Assembly: GCF_037042905.1 (NCBI RefSeq)
Contig: NC_087251.1
Coordinates: forward strand, 42,499,373-42,563,372
Origin: Lytechinus pictus
Taxonomy: Eukaryota; Echinodermata; Echinoidea; Temnopleuroida; Toxopneustidae
DNA length: 64,000 nt
Direction of reading: 5' to 3'
The translations under genes were made by a program, and so were the position numbers. Below are positions 1 to 11,562 of the stretch, piece after piece. The notes beneath the pieces are model-generated. The model saw only the letters and a program-made list of their open reading frames with translations. It made no database searches and was not told where the DNA came from. The stretch's first letter is position 1; each line of letters begins with the position of its first letter.

Positions 1-69
1 AAATAAGAAAGTTATGACATTTTAAAGTCTCGCTTATTTTTCACAAAACAGTGATATGCACAACTAGGT

Positions 70-797
70 GAGTTTGTTTGTTTGTTTGTTTGTTTGTATT
101 TATTTCCATAAAAAGATAAAATACATACATGCTCAATTTAACATAACATACAGATCATATGGAGGATGGCCCATTTCAGCGGTATTAATAAAATACCGCT
201 GTTCTTCCATGGGGTCCTTTAAAACATAAATACATGCATATAAAGCAAATATACAAAAATATACACAAAACTTCAAAACTTAATTTAGTGCATGAAAAGA
301 AAGAAACTTCACTACAAAGAAAGCAACAGGCAAAATGATTATGGAAAACCGAGATACAATTGAAGATTTGATTTAAAGGACTGAATCGTTGAACTAGACG
401 ATAAATTAATTGGTAATTTGTTATAAAGTGTAGCCCCCCTATACAAAAATGTCCGTTTACAGCTGTTTGACTTTGGTTTTGGGAGACTGAGATGATTTTC
501 AGTACGCAGAGAGTAAGGGTATGTTTTACGAGAAAATTGTGTTTTCATATAATCAGGTGCAAAATTATTCAAAACTTTAAACATCATTACGTACATATGT
601 TCCTTTTGCCGGGTATTTAAAGTCTTCCATTTCAAGATATCATGGATGTATGAGGATGAAGTATGCAAATATGGATCGATTTTTAGAATAATTCTTCCTG
701 CACGATTTTGTAGCTTTTGCAATAAATCCAAATACTTTTTCGATGCAGATTGCCAAACAATATCAGCATAATCAAAGTGTGGAAGGATAACCGAAGC
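70..797 (-). mobile_element. 5'-truncated non-LTR retrotransposon inserted in the MITE
   Basis: The element reads on the minus strand from the end of its reverse transcriptase ORF through a ~240-bp 3' UTR to a (CAAA)n tail, seen on the plus strand as repeated TTTG at 71-97. It breaks the foldback MITE between AACTAGGTGAG and CTGTCCATCACTCAC, so it arrived after the MITE. A related 3' UTR lies at 5555-5795, sharing the ATTAATAAAAT and CTTCCATGGGG segments. The 5' truncation and simple-repeat tail are typical of CR1/L2/Daphne-like LINEs. No clean target duplication was found. Confidence 0.8.
339..797 (-). pseudogene. LINE reverse transcriptase, C-terminal fragment
   Basis: An open frame of about 152 codons ends at a natural stop (339-341) and runs upstream, without ATG, to the truncation point near 797. 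It starts ASVILPHFDYADIVW and continues with NRAGRIIL, RQKEHMYVMMFKVLN and YRGATLYNKLP, the usual order in the thumb and C-terminal part of CR1/jockey-type reverse transcriptases (known family pattern). The polymerase palm with its catalytic aspartates is missing, so the fragment cannot be active. The frame has no internal stop, which suggests a fairly young insertion. Confidence 0.85.
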
Positions 798-1217
798 TGT
801 CCATCACTCACTATTTCTTTTGTTTTTTATTGTTTGAATAATACAATATTTCATTTTTTACAAATTTGACAATATGGACCAACTTGACTGAACCATATAG
901 TATTAAACAATGCTAATTCCACATGTTCAGGGAGGAATTAATCGTTGTATCCCTTGACAATGAGGAGAAAATTGGAATATTTCATATTTCATATAATAAA
1001 ATACAAAAGAAATAGTGAGTGGATGACGTCATAGTCTCCTCATTTGCATACCAGCCAGGATGTGCATATAACTGTTTTATGAAATTAAGCGAAACTTTAA
1101 AATGTCATAACTTTTTTATTTTACATCCGAATTTGATGAAATTTTCAGTGTTATGCTTGTTGGATTTTTCTCTTTTTATTCAAATAAACTTTTTGTTGGG
1201 GTGGACTTGTCCTTTAA

Positions 1218-1840
1218 GGAATAAGAAGGTGTACAGAAAATTGGATACTGACAGGAAAATGACGAGAAGAGAAAGAGCGATGGTAATGTATTGATAGATA
1301 CAAGGATGAATTGATTGGACTGACTGGTTATCATTAAATAATTTATAAAACAATAAACATCAATAACTGCCCCCCTCCAAGAGATTAATATTAGAAGCCT
1401 ATAAATCACCATGTTAGATCTTAACAAGGCACCAAGCAATCAAACAAACAAACAATCGAGGATGAGTAGTTCTCTATAATTTTGAGATTTCGATCATATT
1501 CATTTATAAAGCGAAACCCCAAACTCTAGTATGAAAGATTCTGAAAGACCGGAAGATTGCGTATCATTGTACACATCTCTAAACAGGCCTATTGTTGTTG
1601 TCGTCGTTGTTTCCGTTTAATAGTTTTCATTAAAAAAAGGGGGGATTATTTACGCCTTTTCTAGTTTTATTTTACCTTAAAATATATTTTGGTGTTAAGG
1701 CATATTTAGTTTAAGATTATTCTTCCTTTAAGATATAAAGATTTCAGTCGTGTTTTTTTTTTTTATAAATAAGGTAGCTTGTTCAGCTATTTATAACATA
1801 CGTTTACAATGTCCTCGGAAAAGAGTGAAAAAATGTTTTT
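1218..1840. other. No gene recognised
   Basis: AT-rich sequence with a few short T and G runs. I see no exon, RNA gene or complete repeat here. Confidence 0.5.
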
Positions 1841-2068
1841 GTTACACTCTAAAAAAACATGAATGAAAATTTACCTAGTATTGAGTAAAAAGGGAACATG
1901 CATGTTTGTTGGGTAATTTTCCCTCATATTGGGTAAAATTAGTGTTTTAAGGGTAAATTTCAACGCAACATTGCGCAAAATTTACAACGTATTTGGTATT
2001 ATTTTATCCAGAAAACATGCATGTTCCCATTTTACCCAATATTGGGCAAACTTTTTTTAGAGTGTAAC
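1841..2068. mobile_element. 228-bp MITE with GTTACACTCTAAAAAAA ends
   Basis: The first 17 bases (GTTACACTCTAAAAAAA) are repeated inverted at the right end (TTTTTTTAGAGTGTAAC). The inverted similarity continues inward for about 65 bases and includes GGGAACATGCATGTT in both arms. Several (A/T)TTGGGTAAA-like words lie between the arms. There is no coding capacity. The superfamily is not clear because no convincing target duplication is visible outside the ends. Confidence 0.75.
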
Positions 2069-2295
2069 GAAGGTTAGGGATATTGATTGAATCATTTCGG
2101 GTTTTTTTTTTCATTACAACATAGTCTAAATGTATATTTGTTTAAAAAATAATCGTCAGGAAATTTTTGCCGGATATGATTTAAGAAAAGGAAAAATGAC
2201 AAATTAGGAATGTAAAGAGAAAATCACACCTTTTCTTGGAAAAACAAATGCTCATGACAATGCAGAGCTAAAGTGGAAATCCGCGTCTTTCTTAA

Positions 2296-2888
2296 AGGAC
2301 AAGTCCACCCCAACAAAAATTTATTTGAATAAAAAGAGAAAAATTCAACAAGCATAACACTGAAAATTTCATCAAAATTAGATGTAAAATAGAAAAAGTT
2401 ATGTCGTTTTAAAGTTTGCTTAATTTCACAAAACAGTTATATGCACATCCTGGCTGATATATATGCTAATGAGGAGACTATGACGTCATCCACTCACTAT
2501 ATATTTCTTTTGTATTTTATTATATGAAATATTCTAATTTTCTCCTCATCGTCAAGTAATACAACGATTAATTCCTCCCTGAACATGTGGAATTAGCATT
2601 GTTTAATACTATATGGTTCAGTCAAGTTGGTCCTTATTGTTAAATCTAAAAAAAATGAAATATTGTATAATTCAAACAATAAAAAACAAAAGAAATAATG
2701 AGTGATGGACATCATCGACTGACTCACCAAGTTGTGCATATCACTGTTTTGTGAAAAATAAGCGAGACTTTAAGATGTCATAGCTTTCTTGTTTTACATC
2801 CGATTTTAATGAAATTTTCAGCACTATATGCGAGTTTGATTTTTCTCTATTTATTCATGTCAGCATTTTCCTGGGGTGGACTTGACCT
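2296..2888. mobile_element. TTAA foldback MITE, copy 2 (complete)
   Basis: Complete 593-bp copy, flanked by TTAA on both sides (2292-2295 and 2889-2892). The ends are AGGACAAGTCCACCCC and its near-exact inverse GGGGTGGACTTGACCT. The two ~220-bp arms are imperfect inverted copies joined by an AT-rich centre. There is no ORF. TTAA duplication is characteristic of piggyBac (and some Kolobok) elements, so this is probably a non-autonomous relative of one of these; that assignment is inference. It carries TGACGTCA at 2481-2488. Confidence 0.9.
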
Positions 2889-2892
2889 TTAA

Positions 2893-4094
2893 AGCAGAAA
2901 ATGTAGTGTTCGATTGTGTTTCATATTGTCCTATAAATATAGTTTTTTAAGGCTATCAGAATAGATTCTGGTCAGTCTCTAAATTCTTTAGATTGCGATG
3001 AGTGATCAATCCAAAACTAGATTAAAAATCCCAATCTAATAGATATAGAACTCAATCTCATTATCAATCTACTCACTCAGATTTGTCCCCCATTTCAATC
3101 CTAGAATTATATTATAAACACACTCACGGAAACGCGTGTGTAATTCACGAAACATGGTCAATGTTATACATTTTTTTTCAGCATTCATCAATAGATCGGC
3201 GTTGTTCATGTTAAGTTTTCATCCGTTGCATTCTACATTCCTCGAGTCTTTTCATTTATTTAAAAATTAATAAATAAATGAATCAATGACAACATAAACA
3301 GATTAACAAATGGGCGGATGAATAGGAATTGAAGAATCATATAGTATAAATAAATGAATAAATGAAAAAGAAAAGATTGAGAATTATCTTAGAAGACCCC
3401 CCCCCCCCCGGCCCCTCAACAAAAAAGTTGATCCAACTCGCGATCCAACTGCTCGGATTTATAGCCAAATGGATTCGAATAAATAAGTATTGATACATTA
3501 ACAGTTTAAGCTATTTGATTTAATCGAACCAGTAATCTCAAGGGAATAATGGGTAAAAACGCACTGCATTTTCACAATTTAGACTAAATGAGCATGGGCC
3601 ATACTGTAGGTCCATCTCTATCCAAATCAAATGATAAATAAAGAAAACAAAAAAGGAATAAAACTCGGTAGATGTGTTGGGGAATTGCACTCTTGAAGAA
3701 AATGGAACAAGTTTACTTTAATGTAAGTTAATCGGTCTATGGATCTAATTATGTATTTTTTATTTTCTTAGTCATTTATACATTTTAAAAAGTAATTAAG
3801 TCCGACAAGTGACCCCATAATTATTTTCAAGTAGTAGGCCTATGCACGAACTAGAGGTAACGTAGATTTATCGTATAAGCCCTTTTTATTTAGTCTCACA
3901 TTTAGATCTAACTGCTAAATGGAAGCTCTGTCAATTACAAGTTAAGTAGGCCTAACGTTAGGTTAAAACAAAAGTTACGGGGTGGACTAAACTAGAGAAT
4001 TAGGCAAGGGTTATAACACTAAAAAGTTAGATCTCGGTTAGGTGGTTAGGCTATTACTTATTAGTTTATTACCTTTCTTTCTATTACTTATTAC
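2893..4094. other. Probable intron of the methyltransferase gene
   Basis: This follows the splice donor of the methyltransferase exon on the minus strand, so it is read as intron, as is everything further left. It is AT-rich with a poly-C run near 3395. I found no stretch resembling the next methyltransferase exon. Confidence 0.4.
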
Positions 4095-4483
4095 CTTTCT
4101 TTAAGCCCTGCTCTGTCTGCTATTTCTTGTGAGGTTTTCGGTTGTCCATGGAAACTTGCCATGGCCTCGAATAATCCTGTCTGTCGTCCAACAGCAATAG
4201 ACAAGGTTAGGAAACCAGAATTGATGGTCTGAGCCATCCGATGACCAAAATCCATGATCGTTTCTCCATCAGCACCCACGGGAGGACCCTCCGTCATCCC
4301 CGATGGTCCAGCCGACATGCCGGGCGGCGGAGGCATATCTCGCGACAGACACTCGGGCATGTTGCTATTGATGGACACCGGCTTACCGGGGAGTTGCGGC
4401 GGGAACGAAGGTGGTACCTGCGCTGGGGATTTTAGCATAGTTAGAATGCGGGTTGGCTGCTCCATATTTGTCAAGTATTTCAT
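4095..4483 (-). CDS. Rv2258c-like SAM-dependent methyltransferase, first coding exon
   Basis: About 129 codons start at ATG 4483-4481; a second in-frame ATG at 4465 is also possible. Residues 1-75 are a proline/glycine-rich leader of low complexity. Residues 76-130 (MDFGHRMAQTINSGF, ...SIAVGRQTGLFEAM..., TSQEIADRAGLKER) match the winged-helix dimerisation domain at the N-terminus of Rv2258c-type class I methyltransferases. In these proteins the next residues are usually a VREWL-type motif and then the Rossmann methyltransferase fold. Here the reading frame meets a splice donor (GAAAG|GTAATAAG, cut after 4095) exactly at that point and then a stop, so the catalytic exons must lie left of the window. 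Substrate is unknown. The extended Pro/Gly leader is unusual and may be lineage-specific. Confidence 0.8.
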
Positions 4484-4900
4484 GTATTAAAAAAAGTTTA
4501 AAATATTGTTCCGTTATCGATTGATGACGTGCAATACGGGCAAAATCGGTTACCGTTTCAAATGAAATTAAATAATTGAAGTCTGGATGAAATCGACGCT
4601 ATTATAACATATCACAAACCCTTCGTGTAGATTTCTGTTTACAGAAATTTACAACGCGACGAGGACTCTGATTGGATAAAGAGTTAAATGCGTGAACTCG
4701 CTCCTGCGCAATATTGGACCATCGTCGATATCATGCAGCATTTAGCGTCCGTGTATACAACGTATTACCCCCGTGTATTTTCATAACTTACAGAAGGCCT
4801 ACTGATACTCCCTTGAACAACTCATTCCCTATATGATTTTTCATATGACGTGGGAACGAGAGTAAGTTACGGGAACGAATTTGGAAATTAAAGACAATCA
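4484..4900 (-). promoter_or_regulatory. Probable upstream region of the methyltransferase gene
   Basis: This lies directly 5' of the methyltransferase start codon. An inverted CCAAT box (ATTGG, 4671-4675) sits about 190 bp upstream of the ATG within a locally more GC-rich stretch (TGCGCAATATTGG nearby). No TATA box is clearly placed. The promoter role is inferred from position only. Confidence 0.3.
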
Positions 4901-5550
4901 AGACACCGTTGTCATCTAAACAGTCCAGGAAAAATAAGGTTTGAACTCAAACAAATTGCAATAATATAATCAAGGAGGGTCCATAGTATAATGCACAGCA
5001 AATCATTTCCATGAAGCCCCCCCCCCCCCCAAAAAAAAAAGACATACCAAAAGCAAGGAGTTACTAATAACGCTAAAAGTCTAGAAAACCCCCGGAGAAA
5101 ACCCAAGTGGTTGATAGAAGAAAGGAATCCGTCTACATAATATATCGATCAACAACTCCAAACTTGATTTATCAATTTTTTTTCAAGACTTACTGTCGAT
5201 CAATGCATATTCAAAGTCTTCATAAAAACAAACAAAAAGAAAGAACAACAAAAAAGGACATACAAAACCGTTGTAAATCATTTTCTCCCGGTTTATTCTT
5301 TAGATGAGATGTATCAGAATCTCTCCATCTTGTTCATGAAGCAAAGCGACTTTTGCTGTTCATCTATTCTTTCCACTCTGTTATTCAATAATATTGGTCC
5401 ATTTACCGATGTCCATTTACCGATTGCCCACGCCGGGCAGAATTTCATCATCTATAAATGGAGGGGATAAACCTCTTTTTTTTGTTTTTTTTATTAGGCC
5501 CCTGTTACATGTATCTTTTTAACTGAATTTAATGATTCATTTTCCCATTC
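4901..5550. other. No gene recognised
   Basis: AT-rich sequence with poly-C/poly-A runs at 5018-5040. ORFs here are short and have no recognisable content. Confidence 0.5.
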
Positions 5551-5554
5551 GTTT

Positions 5555-5795
5555 TTTTATGGTTTTATTTCCGTAATAAAACAAGATACATTATAATATA
5601 TAGGCCTACATGCAAAGAAACACAAAGAATATAACATATACATACATAATGAAATAAATTCTATAGATATTGACAAAAACATTACATAAGAAAATTAACG
5701 CTCTAAACATGCTATATAAGTAAAAAAACTAAAGAAGGTTGGATATAACCCATATTAATAAAATGTCCAGCTGGTCTTCCATGGGGACCAAAATA
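5555..5795 (-). mobile_element. LINE 3' UTR fragment
   Basis: Minus-strand relative of the 3' UTR at 70-338. It shares the order TTTATTTCC..., ATACAT..., CCCATATTAATAAAAT and CTTCCATGGGGACC. Only the 3' end is present, with no reverse transcriptase frame. Confidence 0.6.
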
Positions 5796-5799
5796 TAAG

Positions 5800-5942
5800 A
5801 GAGAGGGAGAGCATTAGGAAGGAGAATATGAGAACGAAGTGAAAAAGAAAAAAAAGAAAGGAAAAGGAATGAAAGAAAAAAGAACGAAGGAAGGAAAAGG
5901 GAGGGCAAGAAGAAGAATAAAAACAAGAAAGGAAGAAATTTA
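5800..5942. repeat. Purine-rich low-complexity tract
   Basis: About 140 bases on the plus strand are almost all A and G (GAGAGGGAGAG..., GAAAGAAAAAAG...). The 95-residue Phe/Leu/Ser-rich minus-strand ORF over this tract is a by-product of composition. Confidence 0.8.
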
Positions 5943-6461
5943 ATGTGTAGGCCTACGTATTGATAAACAGGCAAACTAATATTTTGAAGTAAAACAATTA
6001 GCGTTGAGGGGAACATTCTTATTTTTGTCGGATTGCATTCAAGGTGTAGCGGCAGAATGCTTTGGATGCATGCAACATTCCTATTACGTTCGAATCATCA
6101 GAAAAGTAAAGACGTATCTTGCAATTAATATATTTGACCAATCTATTTGCAATAACATAGACGCAGGGCACTTCGGTAAAGGAGGGTGGGGTGGACAAGA
6201 AGTCACGTTATTTGCTAATTTTAATGAAATTATAAACGACCCCGAAACTCTTTTTTATGCTCTTTCTTCCCTTCTGTATGCTCTTGTTTTGTCAATAAAA
6301 ATAAATCAGGAAAAAAATCTTGGCGCGTCGCCCCTGCCCGCTTCCGAAACGCCGCCCTTGACAGTAATCACGGTTTAAAACTGATATTCACAGTAGTAGA
6401 TCCATGACAGAGAGAAGAACGCGTACACAGAAAACACGCTGTTTCATAATAATTATGAAGC

Positions 6462-6625
6462 TTACAGATAGTTGTTTAAACAGTTTAAACAAACTGTTTA
6501 AAATCTTGAACAGCAAAGTTTGATTTGAAATATTTAATTCTCATTCATCATGGTTGTTTAGCTGTTAAACAACTTCTATAAGGTTCAAACAGCTTTGCAT
6601 GAAATTTTAAACAGCATTATTACTG
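6462..6625. repeat. TTTAAACAG repeat, related to 55260-55400
   Basis: Repeated GTTTAAAC and TTTAAACAG words lie in both orientations, ending AAATTTTAAACAGCATTATTACTGTGT. Bases 55260-55400 hold the same words and end AAAATTTTAAACAGCG...TTACAGTGT. This indicates an old dispersed repeat; its class is unknown. Confidence 0.55.
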
Positions 6626-6629
6626 TGTC

Positions 6630-7965
6630 AAATAATATGCTTATTCGTATTCTTCGGCATGGCTGTGTAATACACTGTGTAATACACAAGGATTAATATT
6701 ACCGATAGCTCTATACCCTTGTGGGATTAAAAGGGTGAAACACCTCCCCAATGGCTAAGCTCGTTTGACTTCCTTTCCACTCATTTATTGTGCGAAGAAG
6801 TCTACGCATAGACCATGCTAATTCAATAATCTATTCTGAGAGTGATAGAAAAGAAAACCACAATTTCTCATTCTTATTTCGAACAGCTGACCGACCGATG
6901 AACCTCAGTCTATATATTTTCCAAACGATGGAACTGGGGAGCATGTCATGAAACAAATAATCAGCGATTTTCATTTATTCTTTTGCTCTGAGCCAATCAG
7001 ATGCAAGGGTTTCATTAGCTTGTAACATATGATCAGTCAAAACCTCTCCCGAGAACTGTCTTTCAGGTTATGATTTACCCATTTTTTTTTCTCTGTCTCT
7101 TTAAACGTCTTACGAGGGAATTTATTTACATATTCAAAATATACAAGATGTTTGACCAATAATTATGACCTTGCTTTACTTTTGTTTTAAATCCTGACCT
7201 ATAAGATGTGGTGGGTAATATATTTAAGATTCAAGGTTTTTTATTTTCTTTCCGGTTAAGAAAGTCACCGTTTTTATATACAGCAATACGTTCATTTCAA
7301 AATGAATAATGATTTCTTAACTGTAATTGATTGAGATGGTCAAACATTGCAATAAGTGCGTGATGTGTTTATAACTGCTGTTGCACGCATTTCACGTTAC
7401 CCCCTAAACAACGAACAAACAACATTGTACAAAGTGCATGCATTTGAATTAATGTGCATAAAGAATAATGGAGGAGAAAGGAAGGATTATAATGATGATA
7501 GAAATAAAACTAATAATCTAAAAGACAATAACCTGGCCATTTCGGAGGTTAATGATTTCCTGAAAAACCCCATTATGTGAAAGTTGCAGTTACCATTAAC
7601 ATTTCACAAGAAGAAGCCGAAAGAGAGAAAGAGAGAGAGAGAAAGAAAATAAAACAGTGAAGTTGAATGGACTCACTCTGGCAATACGGTAACATTTAAT
7701 AAATAACAAAAAAAAAATCGAGTAAGCGGAGCAAGTGAGCACTGTTTGGATGTTCCTTATCAAAGTGTGTTACGAAACGAATATATGAGTGAATTAAAGC
7801 GGCGATGTTTGACATTGATAATTGTGTAAAAGGTCATACCACTTGCAGGATCAACAAAAAGGAATAGGCCCTTCTTCTTTTCGGCATTGGTATATGCTTT
7901 TACCAAAAAAATACATTCTGGGGCCCCGTTCCATATACAACTGTGGCAAGCTTGCCATTATTGTA
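6630..7965. other. No gene recognised
   Basis: AT-rich, with a GAGA run at 7621-7650. Nothing coding could be supported. Confidence 0.5.
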
Positions 7966-8665
7966 AATGTCCATGGGTATATATATATATATATACCTTG
8001 ATTGTGATTGGATGCTGACCCTGACATCATAGAAGGGGCCTGAGATCGATTTTTCTAAGAGGGGATATTGAAAATGTCCATCAAAATGACAATGAACAGC
8101 TGAGAGGCCTTTGTTGAAACTTGGTGAACCCGAACAGCAGTTCGTCGTAACTTTCGGAGCTGATGAAAAGTTCCAAATAATGTCATTTGTCCCGACTCCA
8201 GGACGAGAAAGTTGTTTTGATTCACCAATTCTTGGTTGCTCTTTGTCATGATGGGCATTTGACAATACAATAATTTTTTTCTGTGTTCTTGAAAGCGTTT
8301 GGCGTCGTGTTGTGAAAATTCCCTGCATTGGACTATCATTCTACCATATCAATTATGAACATGTAAAAGTCTCGCGACTGTTATCCAATATTTCGTTCAT
8401 TGATTCTTTACATCAAATTTAATCGTTTTATCCCCTCTTGCTAATTTTATTATATTTTAACTTAGTTAAAGTAATTAACCTGTTTATTACATGAATTTTG
8501 ATTATGTTTTGTTAGAAAGCTATCTGCGAGGATTATTATGTTTTGTTCTATATTCAATGATTGAATAGTGCAAATGCCAATGGGTACACCTTGATTGTGA
8601 TTGGATGCTGACCCTGACATCATAGAAGGGGCCTGAGATCGATTTTTCTATAAGAGTGGATATTG
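7966..8665 (+). repeat. Two near-identical ~90-bp direct repeats about 600 bp apart
   Basis: The segment starting CCTTGATTGTGATTGG and running through ATCGATTTTTCTA lies at 7996-8058 and again at 8590-8652, with similar flanking bases (CCATGGGTA/CCAATGGGTA before, ATATTG after). The left copy carries a (TA)n expansion at 7979-7995. About 510 bp lie between the copies. This could be a small solo-LTR-like pair or a local duplication; no primer-binding site or polypurine tract was seen. Confidence 0.75.
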
Positions 8666-10195
8666 GTTTGTTAAAAAAAAGAACTGACATATAAAAAAAA
8701 GGGGGTTTTACTTCTGACTGAAGGTGATTTTGTTAAAGAAAAATCTTACGAGGAGAGAAACAAGGTTTTCACTCCAAATGAAGGTGATTTAGGTGAATTA
8801 TCTACATTACTGCATGTCAAAATATTCCCCACCCAATATGAAGGGTGTTGGGTATGAGTATACCCCCAGAAATATCGTAAGGGTGCAGTAGCAACCCGGC
8901 TTCCCAGAGCCATGCACCGTGGTAGTTGTCATAATGGTAAAGTTACAATAATTGTATTTTTTTATGAAATGGGCCACAAATATGATAAGACGAATCCCTG
9001 CAAAAAAACGTTAATTAAGACTGGTAAAAAAAAAACGCACACACTGCGTAGACCTATATATTCAACGGATATGCAAACCCAATATTTAGGATGATTCAAA
9101 AATTAGAATAATATTAATCTAACGTGATAATTATATGTTTAAATCGGATTTAAATAACAAAGATTAGTTACTATTCTTGTGAGTGCATGACTATTGACTT
9201 CAGTTAGCCGGATGTTTCCTTAAACTAGCTCCCGGTACTATTTTATTTTCTTTTTGCTGCACTTCTGTAATAATTATGAGAACGCGAATTATGTAACGAT
9301 TTGTATTGCATATTCTTTTTAAATATTGAACATTGATTCTGTTTGGGAATGTACAAAAGAAGCGGCACTAGCCAATTTCATTGGATGTCTTAGGACATTA
9401 TTTGCATTCAAATTATTCAAATAAGAGCCAAGGTGGTCCGTGCCACTATACTGGGGCCATAGAGGAGGGAATGCAGGGGGGGGGGGGCGATGATCGAAAA
9501 ACGTGTTTAATTTTACTTCGTTTGGATTACAGAATAGGGAGAAAAAACCCCAAGACATGTTATTCCAGCACTGTTTTCACTCTAGAACCCGTCTCTATTC
9601 TTAAAAAGACCCTCTTTTCCGACGCACCGTATACGCTTCATAAAAATGTATATTTACCGAGTTTAGGATCAGAGCATTGGGTTTCTAGCAGGAAAGATCC
9701 CTCACATAATAAGAATTAAAAATATTCAACCTTGATCGGTCCTTAATGTACAAGAATACTAACAAAAGGGCGGTTTAACTTGTCATACTAATCAAAAAAG
9801 CAAACAAGTGCACTATTCGAGAAAGACGAAAATAAGACGAGGAAAGAAAATAAGAGAGTGAGTAAGTGGACAAGAGTTTACCAGAAATTATTTGAAAGGT
9901 GAAGCAGTCGGCATACATCAAAGTTCAAACTGATACAAAATAAACACAATCGCCATGAAATCGGAACAGATCGAGATTCATCATCATATTTCTTCAACCG
10001 CTTGTCAAAATTTTGTTACGAAAGAAAGGAAGTTGACCTGGTTTTCTGTTCATAATGAACCAAGATAGGCAGACTTTTTAAATGCACGGATTTTATTTCA
10101 ATCAAAGAAAATTTCAAGTCCACTTTTGATAAAAGTCTGTTCTATGTATTTTGATCTGTATACAATGATCCACTGATTACACGTCTGAATTTTCA
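8666..10195. other. No gene recognised
   Basis: AT-rich with one poly-G run (9475-9488). No exon or complete repeat identified. Confidence 0.5.
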
Positions 10196-10199
10196 CTTG

Positions 10200-10495
10200 T
10201 TTTTTGTTTAATAATATAACTAAAATCATTAAAATTTATAAACACAAAGGAGAAATATTTCCATTGTTAATTTTTATACATTGCTGTCATTTTGTTTTGT
10301 GTATTCATTGTTAATTTCTAGTATCATTTTAGTGTAATTATTTTATGCCTTGTTCTACTCTCTATACATAATTATCCGTTCTTTGGTTTAATCTAATTTT
10401 ATCTCTGTATGTCTGTCTTGATGTATATTATGATGTTTGTTTATATGGACCTCTGCTTATGCAGTTGTGTCTGGAATAAAGTCTTGAATTGAATC
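10200..10495 (+). mobile_element. Probable LINE 3' end
   Basis: AT-rich 3' UTR-like sequence closes with ATATGGACCTCTGC..., GTGTCTGGAATAAA (poly-A signal near 10474) and a short TTGAATTGAAT tail. This layout is common for 3' ends of echinoderm CR1/L2-type LINEs. No coding part is left. Confidence 0.4.
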
Positions 10496-11383
10496 GAGAA
10501 CAGATCTAAGCCACTTATGGGTTTAAATGATTTGGTGCAAGTTATGACGATTCCCTGTGAGGATTGTTTCTACACAATAATGTTTTTTTTTTAATGTTTC
10601 TTGTACATGTGATTTAAAAAAGGGACAAATATCGATAATCATAGTGTAGGGTGCTCGCTCTAAGGAGGTTAATTGAATAAAAAAAAAGGATTATCCTGTA
10701 TTTGACTGGATATGAGGGCATATAATGTATATAATATATCATTCGGTTATACCTGAGTGGGATATAAACTCAGATATAACACTCCTATTAGGTCTACTTT
10801 TCCTAAACTAACCAAAATGTCTTAAAACTTCTCTGATCAACTTTTGCGCATCTCACTCCGGCTTCTTAATAAGTACAACGACCCCTTCATGAAATGTACA
10901 TAATATATACATGTAGCTTCTCATGTTAATTTCACACATACCTGTGTTAATTACGCATACTTTGTGTGTAAATTGCACATAGGCCTAACTAGCGTATACA
11001 GTTCATGCAGTGAACTATTTTGACTGTACCTTTTCTCATTCGTCAGTGAAAAATATTTTCATCTTTAGGTAGGCTATCATCAAACGCACTTCTTTGGCTG
11101 CATTTCCAAGCCAACCTGAAACGCTTTTATCTACAAATAAATGCCAGTGTTTCCACAGGTAAAAAAAATCGGCCCCCATGACCAGACCTCAAGACGAAAT
11201 TATATACGAGCGCGAAGCCGTTGATGTTCGACCACTTCTTCCATCATTTCACCTTTGAATAAGAGTAATATATAAAACAAGCTTAATTACCAAAGGCAAT
11301 TATTGATACCAGTTTAGCCTATGTCGTATTTGGCTATACGTGTATCCGGATGTAGATCAACTGCTACCTCGTAGTCTACCAGA
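10496..11383. other. No gene recognised
   Basis: AT-rich, no supported exon or repeat. Confidence 0.5.
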
Positions 11384-11562
11384 CAGGGGTCGCGGAATGG
11401 TTTTCAAAGTGGGGGGCTGAGCCAAAAGTGGAGGGGGGGGGGGCTGATCATGCAAAAAATCACAATGGTCATTTTTACGTTTTTGTACACGGTTTTGGAG
11501 AAAAAAAGTGGGGGGCTGAAGCCCCTCCAGCTTGCCCCCCCCCCCCGCTTCCGCGGCCCCTG
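11384..11562. mobile_element. Short hAT-like MITE
   Basis: The left end CAGGGGTCGCGGAA and right end TTCCGCGGCCCCTG are inverted copies (one mismatch). Just inside lie G runs on the left and C runs on the right, as in the other hAT-like elements of this window. The AGTGGGGGGCTGA word occurs twice. An exact 8-bp duplication is not visible, although CCAGAC occurs on both sides. Confidence 0.65.

Larger units (their letters stand above)
1..1213. mobile_element. TTAA foldback MITE, copy 1, interrupted by a LINE
   Basis: Bases 1-69 and 798-1213 match the two arms of the ~600-bp MITE seen complete at 2296-2888. The left end lies outside the window. The right end reads GGGGTGGACTTGTCCT and is followed by TTAA at 1214-1217. 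The arms are inverted copies of one another, so a single strand could fold into a long hairpin. The middle is occupied by a LINE fragment (70-797). The right arm holds a CRE palindrome TGACGTCA (1024-1031) and an octamer ATTTGCAT (1042-1049). Confidence 0.85.

Noticed and set aside
7900-8339. Two overlapping minus-strand ORFs of 142 and 94 codons
   Set aside because: They overlap a duplicated segment and a (TA)n run, in different frames, and neither has recognisable motifs.
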